Origin: Rubrivivax sp. | GTDB taxonomy: Bacteria; Pseudomonadota; Gammaproteobacteria; Burkholderiales; Burkholderiaceae_C | Assembly: GCA_022842595.1 (NCBI GenBank) | Contig: JALHPF010000008.1 | Span: forward strand, 62,001 to 126,000 | DNA length: 64,000 nucleotides | Direction of reading: 5' to 3' | Shown: one piece after another, positions 17,050 to 26,374 of the stretch | How positions within the stretch are numbered: the stretch's first letter is position 1 | How the letters are laid out: each line of letters opens with the position of its first letter | Notes under the pieces: model-generated | What the model was told of the DNA's origin: nothing | The model's input: the letters and a program-made list of their open reading frames with translations, nothing else | Database searches by the model: none | Translations under genes and position numbers: made by a program

Positions 17050-18072
17050 GTGCCGTCACCGCTTCCCCTGAGCCCCTGGCGTCTGTCCGTCGCCCCGATG
17101 ATGGACTGGACCGACCGCCACTGCCGCTACTTCCACCGCCTGCTCACCCGCCACACCCGCCTCTACACCGAGATGGTGACCACCGGGGCGCTGCTGCATG
17201 GCGACGTGCCCAGGCACCTGGACTTCAATGCCGAGGAACACCCCGTTGCCCTGCAATTGGGTGGCAGCGAACCTGCCGACCTTGCCGCCTGTGCGCGCCT
17301 GGCCCAGCAATGGGGCTACGACGAAGTCAACCTGAACTGCGGCTGCCCCAGCCCGCGCGTGCAGCGCGGCGCCTTCGGTGCCTGCCTGATGAGTGAAGCC
17401 GCGCTGGTCGGTGACTGCGTGGCGGCGATGCGCGAGGCCTGTGCGCTGCCCGTAACGGTGAAACACCGCATCGGTGTCGACCGGCAGGACAGCTACGACT
17501 TCGTCCGCGACTTCGTCGGCACCGTCGGCCAGCGCGGCGGCTGCAGCGTCTTCATCGTGCATGCCCGCAGCGCCTGGCTGGAAGGCCTGAGCCCCAAGGA
17601 AAACCGCGAACTGCCGCCGCTGCGCCATGAGTTCGTGGGCCGCCTGAAGGCCGATTTCCCCGACTTCTGCTTCGTCGCCAACGGCGGTGTCGCCAGCGAC
17701 GCTGCCATCTCCGGCCATCTGGCGCAGGTCGACGGTGTGATGGTGGGCAGGCATGCCTACCACGAGCCCTGGGCGCTGGCCTCGTGGGATGCGGGGTTCT
17801 TCGGCGCCCCGGTGCCCGCCGAAGCCGAGTCGCGCGAGCATGCCGAAGCAGGCATGGTGGCCTATCTTTCGCGCCTGCACGGCCGGGGCCTGCCCTGGGC
17901 GACGGCCTCGCGCCACATGCTGGGCCTGTGGAACGGAACGGCCGGTGCGCGCCGCTGGCGCCAGGTGTGGTCAGACCACCGCCTGAAGGCGCTGCCGCCC
18001 ACCGAAGTGGCGCGCCAGGCTGCGGCCGCCCGCCGCGCCGGGCAGCGGGCAGCGCAGGATGTGACCGCATGA
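17050..18072 (+). CDS. dusA: tRNA-dihydrouridine(20/20a) synthase DusA
   Basis: Flavin enzyme that reduces uridine 20/20a in the tRNA D-loop. The protein opens with LSVAPMMDWTDRHCRYFHRL, the DusA-specific start, followed by LYTEMVTTGALLHGD. The catalytic-loop motif is EVNLNCGCPSPRVQRGAFGA, with the active-site cysteine, and the phosphate-binding segment is VANGGVASD. The length (340 residues) is normal. I chose the GTG at 17050; the track's TTG at 17008 adds 14 residues of no family similarity. The stop overlaps the DUF1801 gene as ATGA, making dusA the first gene of a five-gene run leading into methionine-salvage enzymes. Confidence 0.95.
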   Translation: MPSPLPLSPWRLSVAPMMDWTDRHCRYFHRLLTRHTRLYTEMVTTGALLHGDVPRHLDFNAEEHPVALQLGGSEPADLAACARLAQQWGYDEVNLNCGCPSPRVQRGAFGACLMSEAALVGDCVAAMREACALPVTVKHRIGVDRQDSYDFVRDFVGTVGQRGGCSVFIVHARSAWLEGLSPKENRELPPLRHEFVGRLKADFPDFCFVANGGVASDAAISGHLAQVDGVMVGRHAYHEPWALASWDAGFFGAPVPAEAESREHAEAGMVAYLSRLHGRGLPWATASRHMLGLWNGTAGARRWRQVWSDHRLKALPPTEVARQAAAARRAGQRAAQDVTA

Positions 18073-18505
18073 GCCGAGCCCCCAAGACGCGCCCGACCCG
18101 GGCCTCGGTCGCCGACTTCCTGGCCGCCCAGCCCGACCCGGTGCGCCGCGCCGACTGCCTGCGCCTGCAGCAGCTGATGACGGCCGCCACGGGCGCGCCG
18201 GCCGAGATGTGGGGTGACGCCATCGTCGGCTTCGGCCGCCGCGACTTGCGTTACGCCGATGGCAGCACACTCGACTGGCCGGTGGTGGCCTTCAGCCCGC
18301 GCAAGGGCGACATCTCGGTCTACCTGATGGACGGCTTCGACCGGATGCAGCCCCAGATCTCGCGGCTGGGCAAGTTCAAGACCGGCAAGGTGTGCCTGTA
18401 CATCAGGCGCCTGGCCGATGTCGATGTCGAGGTGCTGGACGAGTTGGTCCAGCTGTCGGTGGCCGCGCTGGCCCCACGCCCCCCCCTTCCTGCGGAGAGT
18501 GCTGA

Positions 18506-18509
<4 letters not shown>
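18069..18509 (+). CDS. DUF1801 domain-containing protein
   Basis: Predicted 146-residue protein of the DUF1801 (YdhG-like) family. The signature is VVAFSPRKGDISVYLMDGFD followed by LGKFKTGKVCLYIRRLADVD, with the N-terminal helical part RADCLRLQQLMTAATGAPAEMWG. Family members are small cytoplasmic proteins; some relatives bind small molecules or iron, but no activity is established here. It overlaps dusA and mtnP by ATGA junctions at both ends and is therefore translated with them. The long track ORF (from 17784) is this gene plus read-through of dusA. Confidence 0.88.
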
Positions 18510-19395
<886 letters not shown>

Positions 19396-19399
<4 letters not shown>

Positions 19400-20511
19400 C
19401 AGGCGGCGAACTCGAGCCCCCGCACCGCCTGCGGCCGATTCGTGCCTTGCCAGGCGGCGAAGCGGTCGAGATCATCGACCAGCGCCGGCTGCCGCACGAA
19501 CTGCGTCTGGCCCGGCTCGATGGTGTCGAAGCCGTAGTCACCGCCATTCGCGACATGTGGGTGCGCGGCGCGCCCTTGATCGGCGCCACTGCTGCCTTCG
19601 GCGTGGCCTTGCAGGCACGTGCCGATGCCGGCGACGCCGCCATGGCCGCTGCCACCGACCGCCTGCAGGCCTCGCGCCCCACGGCCGTGAACCTGGCCTG
19701 GGCCCTGCAGCGCATGGCCCGGGTGTGGGCAGCGCTGGCGCCGGCCGATCGTGCCGCCGCCACCTGGGCCGAGGCCGAGGCCATCGCCCGTGAGGACCTG
19801 GCCGTGAATGCCGCCATCGGCCGGAACGGCCTGCCCATCCTGCAGGCGCTGGCGGCGCGCCGGGCGGCGGTGGGCGGCGGGGCGCTGCAGGTACTGACCC
19901 ACTGCAATGCCGGCTGGCTGGCCACCGTGGGTTGGGGCACGGCCACCGCGCCGATCTACCAGGCCCATGCCGCCGGCGTGCCGCTGCATGTGTGGGTGGA
20001 CGAAACCCGCCCCCGCAACCAGGGGGCCAGCCTGACAGCCTGGGAACTGGGCCAGGCCGGTGTGCCACACACCGTGGTGGCCGACAACGCCGGCGGCCAC
20101 CTGATGCAGCACCGGCAGGTCGACCTGGTCATCGTCGGCTGCGATCGCGTCACGGCCCGCGGCGATGTCTGCAACAAGATCGGCACCTATCTCAAGGCGC
20201 TGGCGGCGCGCGACAACGGCGTGCCGTTCTACGTGGCCATGCCCACGTCCACGCTCGACCTGAGCCTTGCCGACGGGCTGGCCGAGATCCCGATCGAAGA
20301 GCGCAGCGCCCGCGAAGTCACGCACGTCAGCGGCCGCGACGCCAGTGGCAGCGTGCTGGAAGTGCAGCTCACGCCCGATGGCAGCGCCGCGGCCAACCCG
20401 GCGTTCGACGTGACCCCCGCCCGCCTCGTGACGGGCCTGATCACCGAACGCGGCCTGGTGCCGGCCCAGGAAGCCGCGCTTCGCCGCCTGATGGAGCCCA
20501 TGCCTCGATGA
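19396..20511 (+). CDS. mtnA: Methylthioribose-1-phosphate isomerase MtnA
   Basis: Predicted 371-residue isomerase converting methylthioribose-1-phosphate to methylthioribulose-1-phosphate. Diagnostic segments are IRDMWVRGAPLIGATAAFG, the catalytic cysteine in LTHCNAGWLATVGWGTAT, DETRPRNQGASLTAWEL and the catalytic aspartate in IVGCDRVTARGDVCNKIGTY. These separate it from the related eIF2B subunits. The start at ATG 19396 overlaps mtnP; the longer track ORF includes out-of-frame mtnP sequence. The stop overlaps the aldolase gene (ATGA). Confidence 0.96.
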
Positions 20512-21191
20512 GCAGCCTGCATCACGCCGACCTGGCCCTGCGCGAAGCGCTCGTGGCTACGGCCCGCCGTCTGGACGCACAGGGCCTGAACCGGGGGAGC
20601 ACCGGCAATCTCAGCGTGAGAGCCAGCGCCGATGCCGTGGCCGCCGCCAGTTTCTGGGTCACTCCCAGCGGCATGCCGGCCGACGAGATGACGGCCGGCG
20701 ACCTGGTGCGAGTGGCCATGGATGGGGCCGTGCTGGCCGGCGACTGGGCGCCATCGACCGAGTGGCCCTTCCACCTGGCCGTCTACGCCGCCCGCCCCGA
20801 GCTGCAAGCCGTCGTGCACCTGCATTCGCCCCATGCCACGGCGCTGGCCTGCCTGCGCCGCGGCCTGCCAGCCTTCCACTACATGGTGGCCGTGGCCGGG
20901 GGCGACAGCGTGCCGTGCACGCCGTACCACCTGTTCGGAACGCAGGCGCTGTCAGCGGCGGTCGGTGCGGCGTTTGCCGACCGCAACGCCTGCTTGATGG
21001 CCAACCACGGGCTCGTGGCGGGCGGCACGGCACTGGCCCACGCGGCCAAGGTGGCGGTGGAAGTCGAAGCGCTGTGCGGCATCTACCTGCAGGCGCTGGC
21101 GGTGGGTGAGCCCCTGCTGCTGTCCAAGGCGCAGATGGCCGAGGTCATCGAACGCTTCCGCAGCTACGGGCGCGCACGACGTGTGACCTGA
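20508..21191 (+). CDS. Class II aldolase, fuculose-phosphate type (probable Ald2 of an MTA/DHAP shunt)
   Basis: Predicted 227-residue zinc aldolase. The pattern follows L-fuculose-1-phosphate aldolase: NRGSTGNLSVR, WVTPSGMPADEM, EWPFHLAVYAARPELQAVVH, the zinc histidines in HLHSPHATAL, PAFHYMVAVAGGDSVPCTPY and NHGLVAGG. Methylthioribulose-1-phosphate dehydratase (MtnB) belongs to the same superfamily, but the HYMVAVAGGDSVPC block is FucA-like and points away from MtnB. In the known DHAP shunt, an aldolase of this type cleaves methylthioribulose-1-phosphate into dihydroxyacetone phosphate and methylthioacetaldehyde. Coupling to mtnP and mtnA, with no mtnC or mtnD visible nearby, supports that role. 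The start at ATG 20508 overlaps mtnA. Confidence 0.85.
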   Translation: MSSLHHADLALREALVATARRLDAQGLNRGSTGNLSVRASADAVAAASFWVTPSGMPADEMTAGDLVRVAMDGAVLAGDWAPSTEWPFHLAVYAARPELQAVVHLHSPHATALACLRRGLPAFHYMVAVAGGDSVPCTPYHLFGTQALSAAVGAAFADRNACLMANHGLVAGGTALAHAAKVAVEVEALCGIYLQALAVGEPLLLSKAQMAEVIERFRSYGRARRVT

Positions 21192-21312
21192 CCCTGTGAA
21201 TGGGGGAGTGCAAATATTGAGGAAGCCGTCAGCATCAAGACCGTGTCATTCGGTGAAGCGACCGACGCTTCAGACCCCGGTGGCCTTCAACATCTTAGGA
21301 GTTTCCCTAGAA

Positions 21313-21915
21313 ATGAAAACAGTTCACTTCGCCGTTGCTGCCCTGGCCCTGGCCGCCGCTTCCGTCGCTTCCGCGCAAACCGTGACCTACACCTCGTCGG
21401 CGGCCTTCCTGCCGAACGTGGCGGCCGGTTCCTACACCGAAACGTTCGCCGATCCCTCCTTCAGCGGTGAGCTGGACGCCACTTTTAGCAGCGGCGCCTT
21501 CTCCTACGTCGTCTCGGCACCCGGCGGCCTCTACGGCAACGGCACCTTCATCGGCACCAACCTGCCGAACGAAACGCTGACCATCACCTTCACCGGCGCT
21601 CCGGTCACGGCGGTCGGCGGCAACTTCTGGGCGACCAACATCAGCGACGTGTTCCAGGCGCAGCCTGTCACGGTCACCCTGAGCAACGGCACCACCACGT
21701 CGTTCACCCCGACCAGCGCCACGGTCAGCAGCTACCGCGGTTTCACCTCGACGCTCGCCATCACCTCGCTGACGCTGTCGTCGACGGCCGCCGTGTACGC
21801 CGGCATGGACAACTTCACGGTCGGCAGCGCCGTGCCTGAACCCACCAGCTACATGCTGTTCGCCCTGGGCCTGGGTGGCCTGCTGCTGGCTCGCCGCCGC
21901 CAAGCTTCGGTCTGA
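21313..21915 (+). CDS. PEP-CTERM sorting domain protein, exported
   Basis: Predicted 200-residue exported protein. It begins with a signal peptide (FAVAALALAAASVASAQ) and continues as a Thr/Ser/Gly-rich beta domain of unknown function (ETFADPSFSGELDATFSSGA). It ends with a canonical exosortase signal: VPEPTSYMLFALGLGGLLLARRR, that is, VPEP, a hydrophobic helix and an Arg cluster. Such proteins are processed by exosortase and usually released with exopolysaccharide. AGGAG lies 11 bases before the ATG. The earlier in-frame start at 21196 lacks a ribosome site. A strong terminator follows, so it is probably a single-gene unit. Confidence 0.92.
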   Translation: MKTVHFAVAALALAAASVASAQTVTYTSSAAFLPNVAAGSYTETFADPSFSGELDATFSSGAFSYVVSAPGGLYGNGTFIGTNLPNETLTITFTGAPVTAVGGNFWATNISDVFQAQPVTVTLSNGTTTSFTPTSATVSSYRGFTSTLAITSLTLSSTAAVYAGMDNFTVGSAVPEPTSYMLFALGLGGLLLARRRQASV

Positions 21916-21954
21916 ATGCACCACGCCCGCGGCTGAGCCGCGGTGCCTGGCTGA

Positions 21955-21987
21955 ACGGCCCGCCCCTGTCGGGCCGTTTGCGTTTTT
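21955..21987 (+). terminator. Rho-independent terminator after the PEP-CTERM gene
   Basis: A perfect eight-base stem (ACGGCCCG / CGGGCCGT) with a seven-base loop is followed by TTTGCGTTTTT. It lies about 40 bases after the stop codon. Confidence 0.85.
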
Positions 21988-22024
21988 GCGGCGTTCGTTC
22001 AAGCCCGGCGCCTTTGGGGCCGAT

Positions 22025-23737
22025 ATGCCGGGTTGCGACCCGCATGTCCCCCACTTGGCCACTTTCAACACTCTGGCGATCAAGCCGCGCTTCGGCCCCC
22101 TGACGCGCGCGCTCATCGTCGACAGCCACATCACCACCAGCAACATCCTGGCCTCGCACCTGCGCATGCTGGGGCTGGGGCAGGTGGTGCAGTGCGCGCG
22201 CGCGGCCGAGGCCCTGCGCCACATCCAGGACGCCGGCTTCGACTTCGTGCTGTGCGAACAGCGCCTGGCCGACGGCACGATGGGCCAGGACCTGATCGAG
22301 GAACTGCGCCGCAGCGCCAGGCTTTCGCTGCGCACCGTGGTCATGGTGATCTCGGCCGATGCGGCCTACAACACGGTCGCCGAGGTCGCGGAATCGGCGG
22401 TCGACGGCTTCGTCATCCGCCCCTACAGCCCCGGCGGGCTGGAAGACCGACTGGTGGTCGCCTATCGACGCAAGGAACTCCTGAGCCCGGTGTTCGACGC
22501 GATCGAGGCCAACCGGCACGCCGACGCGTTGAAGATGTGCGAAACCCTGTACGGGCGACGGGCTCCGGGTTGGACCCACGCCGCGCGCCTGGGGGCCGAG
22601 CTGGCGCTGCGGCTGGACAAGCCGGCGCTGGCCTCGACCCTGTTCGAAACGGTGCTGGCGGTGAAGGCCGTTCCCTGGGCGAAGCTGGGTCTGGCGCGAA
22701 CGCTGGCAGCCACCGGCGCTGCCGGCGCAGCGCTGTCGACGATCGAGAACCTGCTGGCGACCGAACCCCGGTACGTGGACGCCTACGACGTTCTGGGCAA
22801 GCTGCATGCCGAACAGGGTGACCTGCAGGCCGCGCTGACGGCCTACCGCCAGGCCAGCCAGATCACGCCGGCTTCGGTGCAGCGGGCGCAGAAGTACGGC
22901 ATCCTGGCCTATTACGCCGAAGACCCGCTCACGGCGCAGGCCGCGCTGGAACGCGCCGCTGCGCTGGGCCGGGAAGCCGAGGACTTCGACCTGCAGACTC
23001 TGCTTCTGCTGGCCATGCTGCACTTTCGGCAGAAGGACACGGCTGCCCTGCAGGCCTGCCGCATGTCGATCGACCAGGCTTTGGCGACCGCGTCGCAGGC
23101 CGGCGCGAGCGGGGCCCGCCCGCAGCGCTTCGCCCAGATCATCCAGGCGCTGGACGACGCCCTGCAAGGCCGGCTGGCAGAGGCCGGGAAACTGGCGCTG
23201 GCACTGGCTTCGGGCATCGGGGAACCCAGCTTCGACATCGAAGCGGCCAGCAATCTGATGTCGCTGCTGGCGGCCTTGCAGACCGTCGCCGTGCCGCTGG
23301 ACCACGACAGCCAGACCGTACGGCGCCTGGGACTGCGCTTCTGCGTCGGCCGCCACGCCACCGAGGTCCTGGCCCAGGCCTGCCAGGACCATCCGCCCCA
23401 TGTCGCCACCTTGCGCCAGGCCCACGCCGAGATCGGCGAGATGGCGCAGGCCGCCCTGGGCCAGGTGCTGGCTGGCGACCCGCAGCGCGCGGTTGAACAG
23501 CTGCTGGCGCACACCGAGACCACCCACAACGCAAAGCTGTTGCACAGCGCCCAGGCCAGCCTGCAGCGCTACAGGGCCCGCATTGCCGAGGCCGAGCGTC
23601 TGCAGGCGCGTTGTGACGAGCTGCAGAGCATCTGGGGCAGTGTGGCCAGACACTCGCAGCCGCTGGCTTCGGCCGAAGAGGACGCGCCCGCCACCCGCAG
23701 CCCCGCCGCGACGGGCCCGGCCAAGCAGATGGCCTGA
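22025..23737 (+). CDS. Degenerate receiver-domain protein with TPR repeats
   Basis: Predicted 570-residue cytoplasmic protein. Residues 25-150 have the order and hydrophobic pattern of a response-regulator receiver (RALIVDSH, FDFVLCEQRL, VVMVISADAAYNTV, DGFVIRPYSP). All three key sites are altered: the acidic pair is Asp-Ser, the phospho-acceptor is Glu78 and the conserved Lys is Arg132. About 400 helical residues follow with TPR character (AKLGLARTLAATGAAGAALSTIE, YDVLGKLHAEQGDLQAALTAY), then a short Pro/Ala tail. It may be a phosphorylation-independent adaptor. The ATG at 22025 is chosen because the in-frame extension to 21875 crosses the terminator. rmuC starts 13 bases downstream. Confidence 0.8.
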   Translation: MPGCDPHVPHLATFNTLAIKPRFGPLTRALIVDSHITTSNILASHLRMLGLGQVVQCARAAEALRHIQDAGFDFVLCEQRLADGTMGQDLIEELRRSARLSLRTVVMVISADAAYNTVAEVAESAVDGFVIRPYSPGGLEDRLVVAYRRKELLSPVFDAIEANRHADALKMCETLYGRRAPGWTHAARLGAELALRLDKPALASTLFETVLAVKAVPWAKLGLARTLAATGAAGAALSTIENLLATEPRYVDAYDVLGKLHAEQGDLQAALTAYRQASQITPASVQRAQKYGILAYYAEDPLTAQAALERAAALGREAEDFDLQTLLLLAMLHFRQKDTAALQACRMSIDQALATASQAGASGARPQRFAQIIQALDDALQGRLAEAGKLALALASGIGEPSFDIEAASNLMSLLAALQTVAVPLDHDSQTVRRLGLRFCVGRHATEVLAQACQDHPPHVATLRQAHAEIGEMAQAALGQVLAGDPQRAVEQLLAHTETTHNAKLLHSAQASLQRYRARIAEAERLQARCDELQSIWGSVARHSQPLASAEEDAPATRSPAATGPAKQMA

Positions 23738-23750
23738 GACAATCGGGTCG

Positions 23751-25142
23751 ATGCCCGACTGGATCCCCTTCCTGGCGCTGGCCCTGCTGGCGCTGAACCT
23801 GTTGTTGTTGCTGTGGCTGGCCGCGCGCCGGCCTGATGAAGCCGCCGCACGGCGGACGGCCGAACAGGCCAGCGCGCTCATCGAACGGCTGGAACGCGAA
23901 CTGCGCGACGAACTCGGCCGCCAGGGGCAGGGCACGCGGGGCGACCTGGCCACCTTCCAGCAGATGCTGCTGGCGCAAAGCGGCGACGTCGCCCGCACCC
24001 AGAACGAACAGATCGACGCGTTCCGTGTGCAGCTGGCGGCCACCCAGCAGCAGCAGGACGCCGCCCTGCGCCGCTTCAGCGACACCCTGGCCGAGCAGTT
24101 GCGCGGGCTGTCCGACAGCAACGAAAGGCGCCAGACCGAGATGCGCCAGGCCGTCGAAACCCGCCTGGCCGCGCTGCAGGAAGGCAACGAGAAGAAGCTC
24201 GAGCAAATGCGCGCCACGGTCGACGAAAAGCTGCACGCGACACTGGAAACCCGCCTGGGCGAGAGCTTCAAGCAGGTGGCCGACCGCCTGGAGCAGGTGC
24301 ACAAGGGCCTGGGCGAGATGCAGACGCTGGCGCGCGACGTCGGCTCGCTGAACCGGGTGCTGACGAACGTGAAGACCCGCGGCATCTTCGGCGAAATGCA
24401 GCTGGCCGGCCTGCTGGAACAGGTGTTCACGCCCGAGCAGTACGCCGTCAATGTGGCCACCGTGCCCGGCAGCAGCGAACGTGTGGAATTTGCCGTCCGC
24501 CTGCCGGGCCAGCGCAGCGACGGCGCACCCCTGTGGCTGCCGATCGACGCCAAGTTCCCGCGTGAAGACTACGAACGCCTGCTCGAAGCCCAGGACCGTG
24601 CCGACCCGCTGGCCGTGGAAGCGGCGGCCAAGGCCATCGAGAACCGCCTGCGCCTGGAAGCCCGCAGCATCCGCGAAAAATACGTGTCGCCGCCGCACAC
24701 CACCGACTTCGGCATCCTCTTCGTGCCCACCGAAGGCCTGTACGCCGAAGCCCTGCGCCGGCCCGGCCTGCTCGAGGCCCTGCAGCGCGAACACAAGGTG
24801 ATGCTGGCCGGCCCGACCACGCTCCTGGCCACGCTGACGAGCCTGCAGATGGGGTTCCGCACGCTGGCGCTGGAAAAACGGTCGGCCGAAGTCTGGGAAG
24901 TGCTGGGCGCGGTGAAAACCGAATTCGGCAAGTTCGGCGATGTGCTGGCCAAGACCAAGAAGAAGCTCGGCGAAGCCAGCGACACGCTCGACGCCGCGGC
25001 GGTGCGAACACGCGCCATGGAACGCCGTCTGAAGAGCGTCGAAGCCTTGCCCGAAGCCCAGGTGGCCGCGCTGCTGCCGGGCCTGGGCCACGCGAGTGCC
25101 AGCGATGCCGAGGCCGATGCCGACGGCGACAGCGATGGCTGA
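23751..25142 (+). CDS. rmuC: DNA recombination protein RmuC
   Basis: Predicted 463-residue RmuC family protein, linked in E. coli to limiting inversions at short inverted repeats. An N-terminal membrane anchor (WIPFLALALLALNLLLLLWLA) is followed by a long coiled coil (about residues 35-200). The nuclease-like core domain then shows TRGIFGEMQLAGLLEQVFTP, LWLPIDAKFPREDYERLL and TDFGILFVPTEGLYAEAL. The Asp and Lys of IDAKFP fit the PD-(D/E)xK-like fold proposed for this family. An acidic tail (DAEADADGDSDG) ends the protein. The ATG at 23751 follows the preceding gene by 13 bases; the stop lies inside the next gene's start region. Confidence 0.95.
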   Translation: MPDWIPFLALALLALNLLLLLWLAARRPDEAAARRTAEQASALIERLERELRDELGRQGQGTRGDLATFQQMLLAQSGDVARTQNEQIDAFRVQLAATQQQQDAALRRFSDTLAEQLRGLSDSNERRQTEMRQAVETRLAALQEGNEKKLEQMRATVDEKLHATLETRLGESFKQVADRLEQVHKGLGEMQTLARDVGSLNRVLTNVKTRGIFGEMQLAGLLEQVFTPEQYAVNVATVPGSSERVEFAVRLPGQRSDGAPLWLPIDAKFPREDYERLLEAQDRADPLAVEAAAKAIENRLRLEARSIREKYVSPPHTTDFGILFVPTEGLYAEALRRPGLLEALQREHKVMLAGPTTLLATLTSLQMGFRTLALEKRSAEVWEVLGAVKTEFGKFGDVLAKTKKKLGEASDTLDAAAVRTRAMERRLKSVEALPEAQVAALLPGLGHASASDAEADADGDSDG

Positions 25143-26349
25143 GGCCGGGCTGCCTTCGCCATCTTCATCACCACCGGCGGCCGACGGCGGCCGCGTGCTC
25201 GTGGCATTGATCGTCGGACAACTGGGCCTGCATTCGGCGATGGCCGGGTTGCGGCTGGCCGCACCGCTGCAGGCTCTGCGCGAGGGCTACAGCGCCTGGG
25301 CCGTGGGCCTGCTGCTGGCCTTGTTCGCGGCAGCGCCTGTGCTGCTGGCCCTGCATGCAGGACGGCTGGCCGACCGCCTGGGTTACCACCGCCCGGTGCT
25401 GATGGCAGCCGGCCTGGCCGCCACCGGCATGGCGCTGGCGGTGGCCGCCAGCCTCTTCACCGGCAGCTGGCACTTTGCGCTGTTGTGCGCCGCCGCCACC
25501 CTTGCCGGCAGCGGCGCGAACATGGGCATGCTCACCATCCAGCGCACCGCCGGCGTGGCCGCGCGTGACGCCACCGAGCGGGTGCGCATCTTCAGCTGGC
25601 TGGGGATCGCGCCTTCCTTCGCCAATGTGCTGGGTCCGGTGGCCGTGGGTTTCATGATCGACGCCCAGGGCTTCACGGCCGCCTACCTGATGCTGCTGGC
25701 GATGCCGCTGATGACCGTGTTGTCGGCGCGCCGCGTGCCAAGGCTGCCACCCCCAGCGCCGAAGCTGGAGGTGCCCGGCCGCCGCGCCTGGGACCTGCTG
25801 CGCGCGCCTGGCATGAAGCGGCTTCTGGCGATCAACTGGCTGCTGTCGATGTGCTGGGACGTGCACAGCTTTGCCGTGCCCATCCTGGGGCACGAGCGCG
25901 GCTTTTCGGCCAGCACCATCGGCCTCGTGCTGGGCAGTTTCACGCTGTCGGTGACGCTGGTGCGACTGATCGTGCCGCTGGTGGCGCACCGCCTGCAGGA
26001 CACCGTGGTGCTGCGCGCCGCGATGCTGGGCACGGCGGCAGTCTTTGCGCTCTATCCGCTGGCCGGCACACCGGTGCTGATGATGCTGTGTGCGGTGGTG
26101 CTTGGCGTCACGCTGGGGGCGGTTCAGCCGGTGGTGATGAACACCTTGCACCACCTGACACCCGACGATCGCCACGGCGAGGCGCTGGCCTTCCGCTCGA
26201 TGGCCATCAATGCGTCGAGCACGATGATGCCGCTGGTCTTCGGTGCCACCGGAGCGCTCGTCGGCGCTGCCGTGCTGTTCTGGACCGTGGGCGGCGCCGT
26301 GGGCGCTGGCGCCTGGCTGGCGCGGCGCTTCGAGCCTGCGCCTGCCTGA
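25135..26349 (+). CDS. Major facilitator superfamily transporter
   Basis: Predicted 404-residue inner-membrane transporter with about twelve hydrophobic helices. The motif between helices 2 and 3 is seen as AGRLADRLGYHRPVLM, typical of proton-coupled MFS carriers. Its repeat in the second half is weaker. The likely start is the ATG at 25135, overlapping the end of rmuC by eight bases; the track start at 25096 adds 13 residues inside rmuC. Its substrate cannot be predicted. The next gene is convergent, 25 bases away. Confidence 0.88.
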   Translation: MAEAGLPSPSSSPPAADGGRVLVALIVGQLGLHSAMAGLRLAAPLQALREGYSAWAVGLLLALFAAAPVLLALHAGRLADRLGYHRPVLMAAGLAATGMALAVAASLFTGSWHFALLCAAATLAGSGANMGMLTIQRTAGVAARDATERVRIFSWLGIAPSFANVLGPVAVGFMIDAQGFTAAYLMLLAMPLMTVLSARRVPRLPPPAPKLEVPGRRAWDLLRAPGMKRLLAINWLLSMCWDVHSFAVPILGHERGFSASTIGLVLGSFTLSVTLVRLIVPLVAHRLQDTVVLRAAMLGTAAVFALYPLAGTPVLMMLCAVVLGVTLGAVQPVVMNTLHHLTPDDRHGEALAFRSMAINASSTMMPLVFGATGALVGAAVLFWTVGGAVGAGAWLARRFEPAPA

Positions 26350-26374
26350 GGCCGCCCGGGCCTGTGCGCCGCGC

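Noticed and set aside
20508-21191. Assignment of the aldolase as MtnB
   Set aside because: The HYMVAVAGGDSVPC region is FucA-like and no mtnC or mtnD accompanies it; kept as a class II aldolase.
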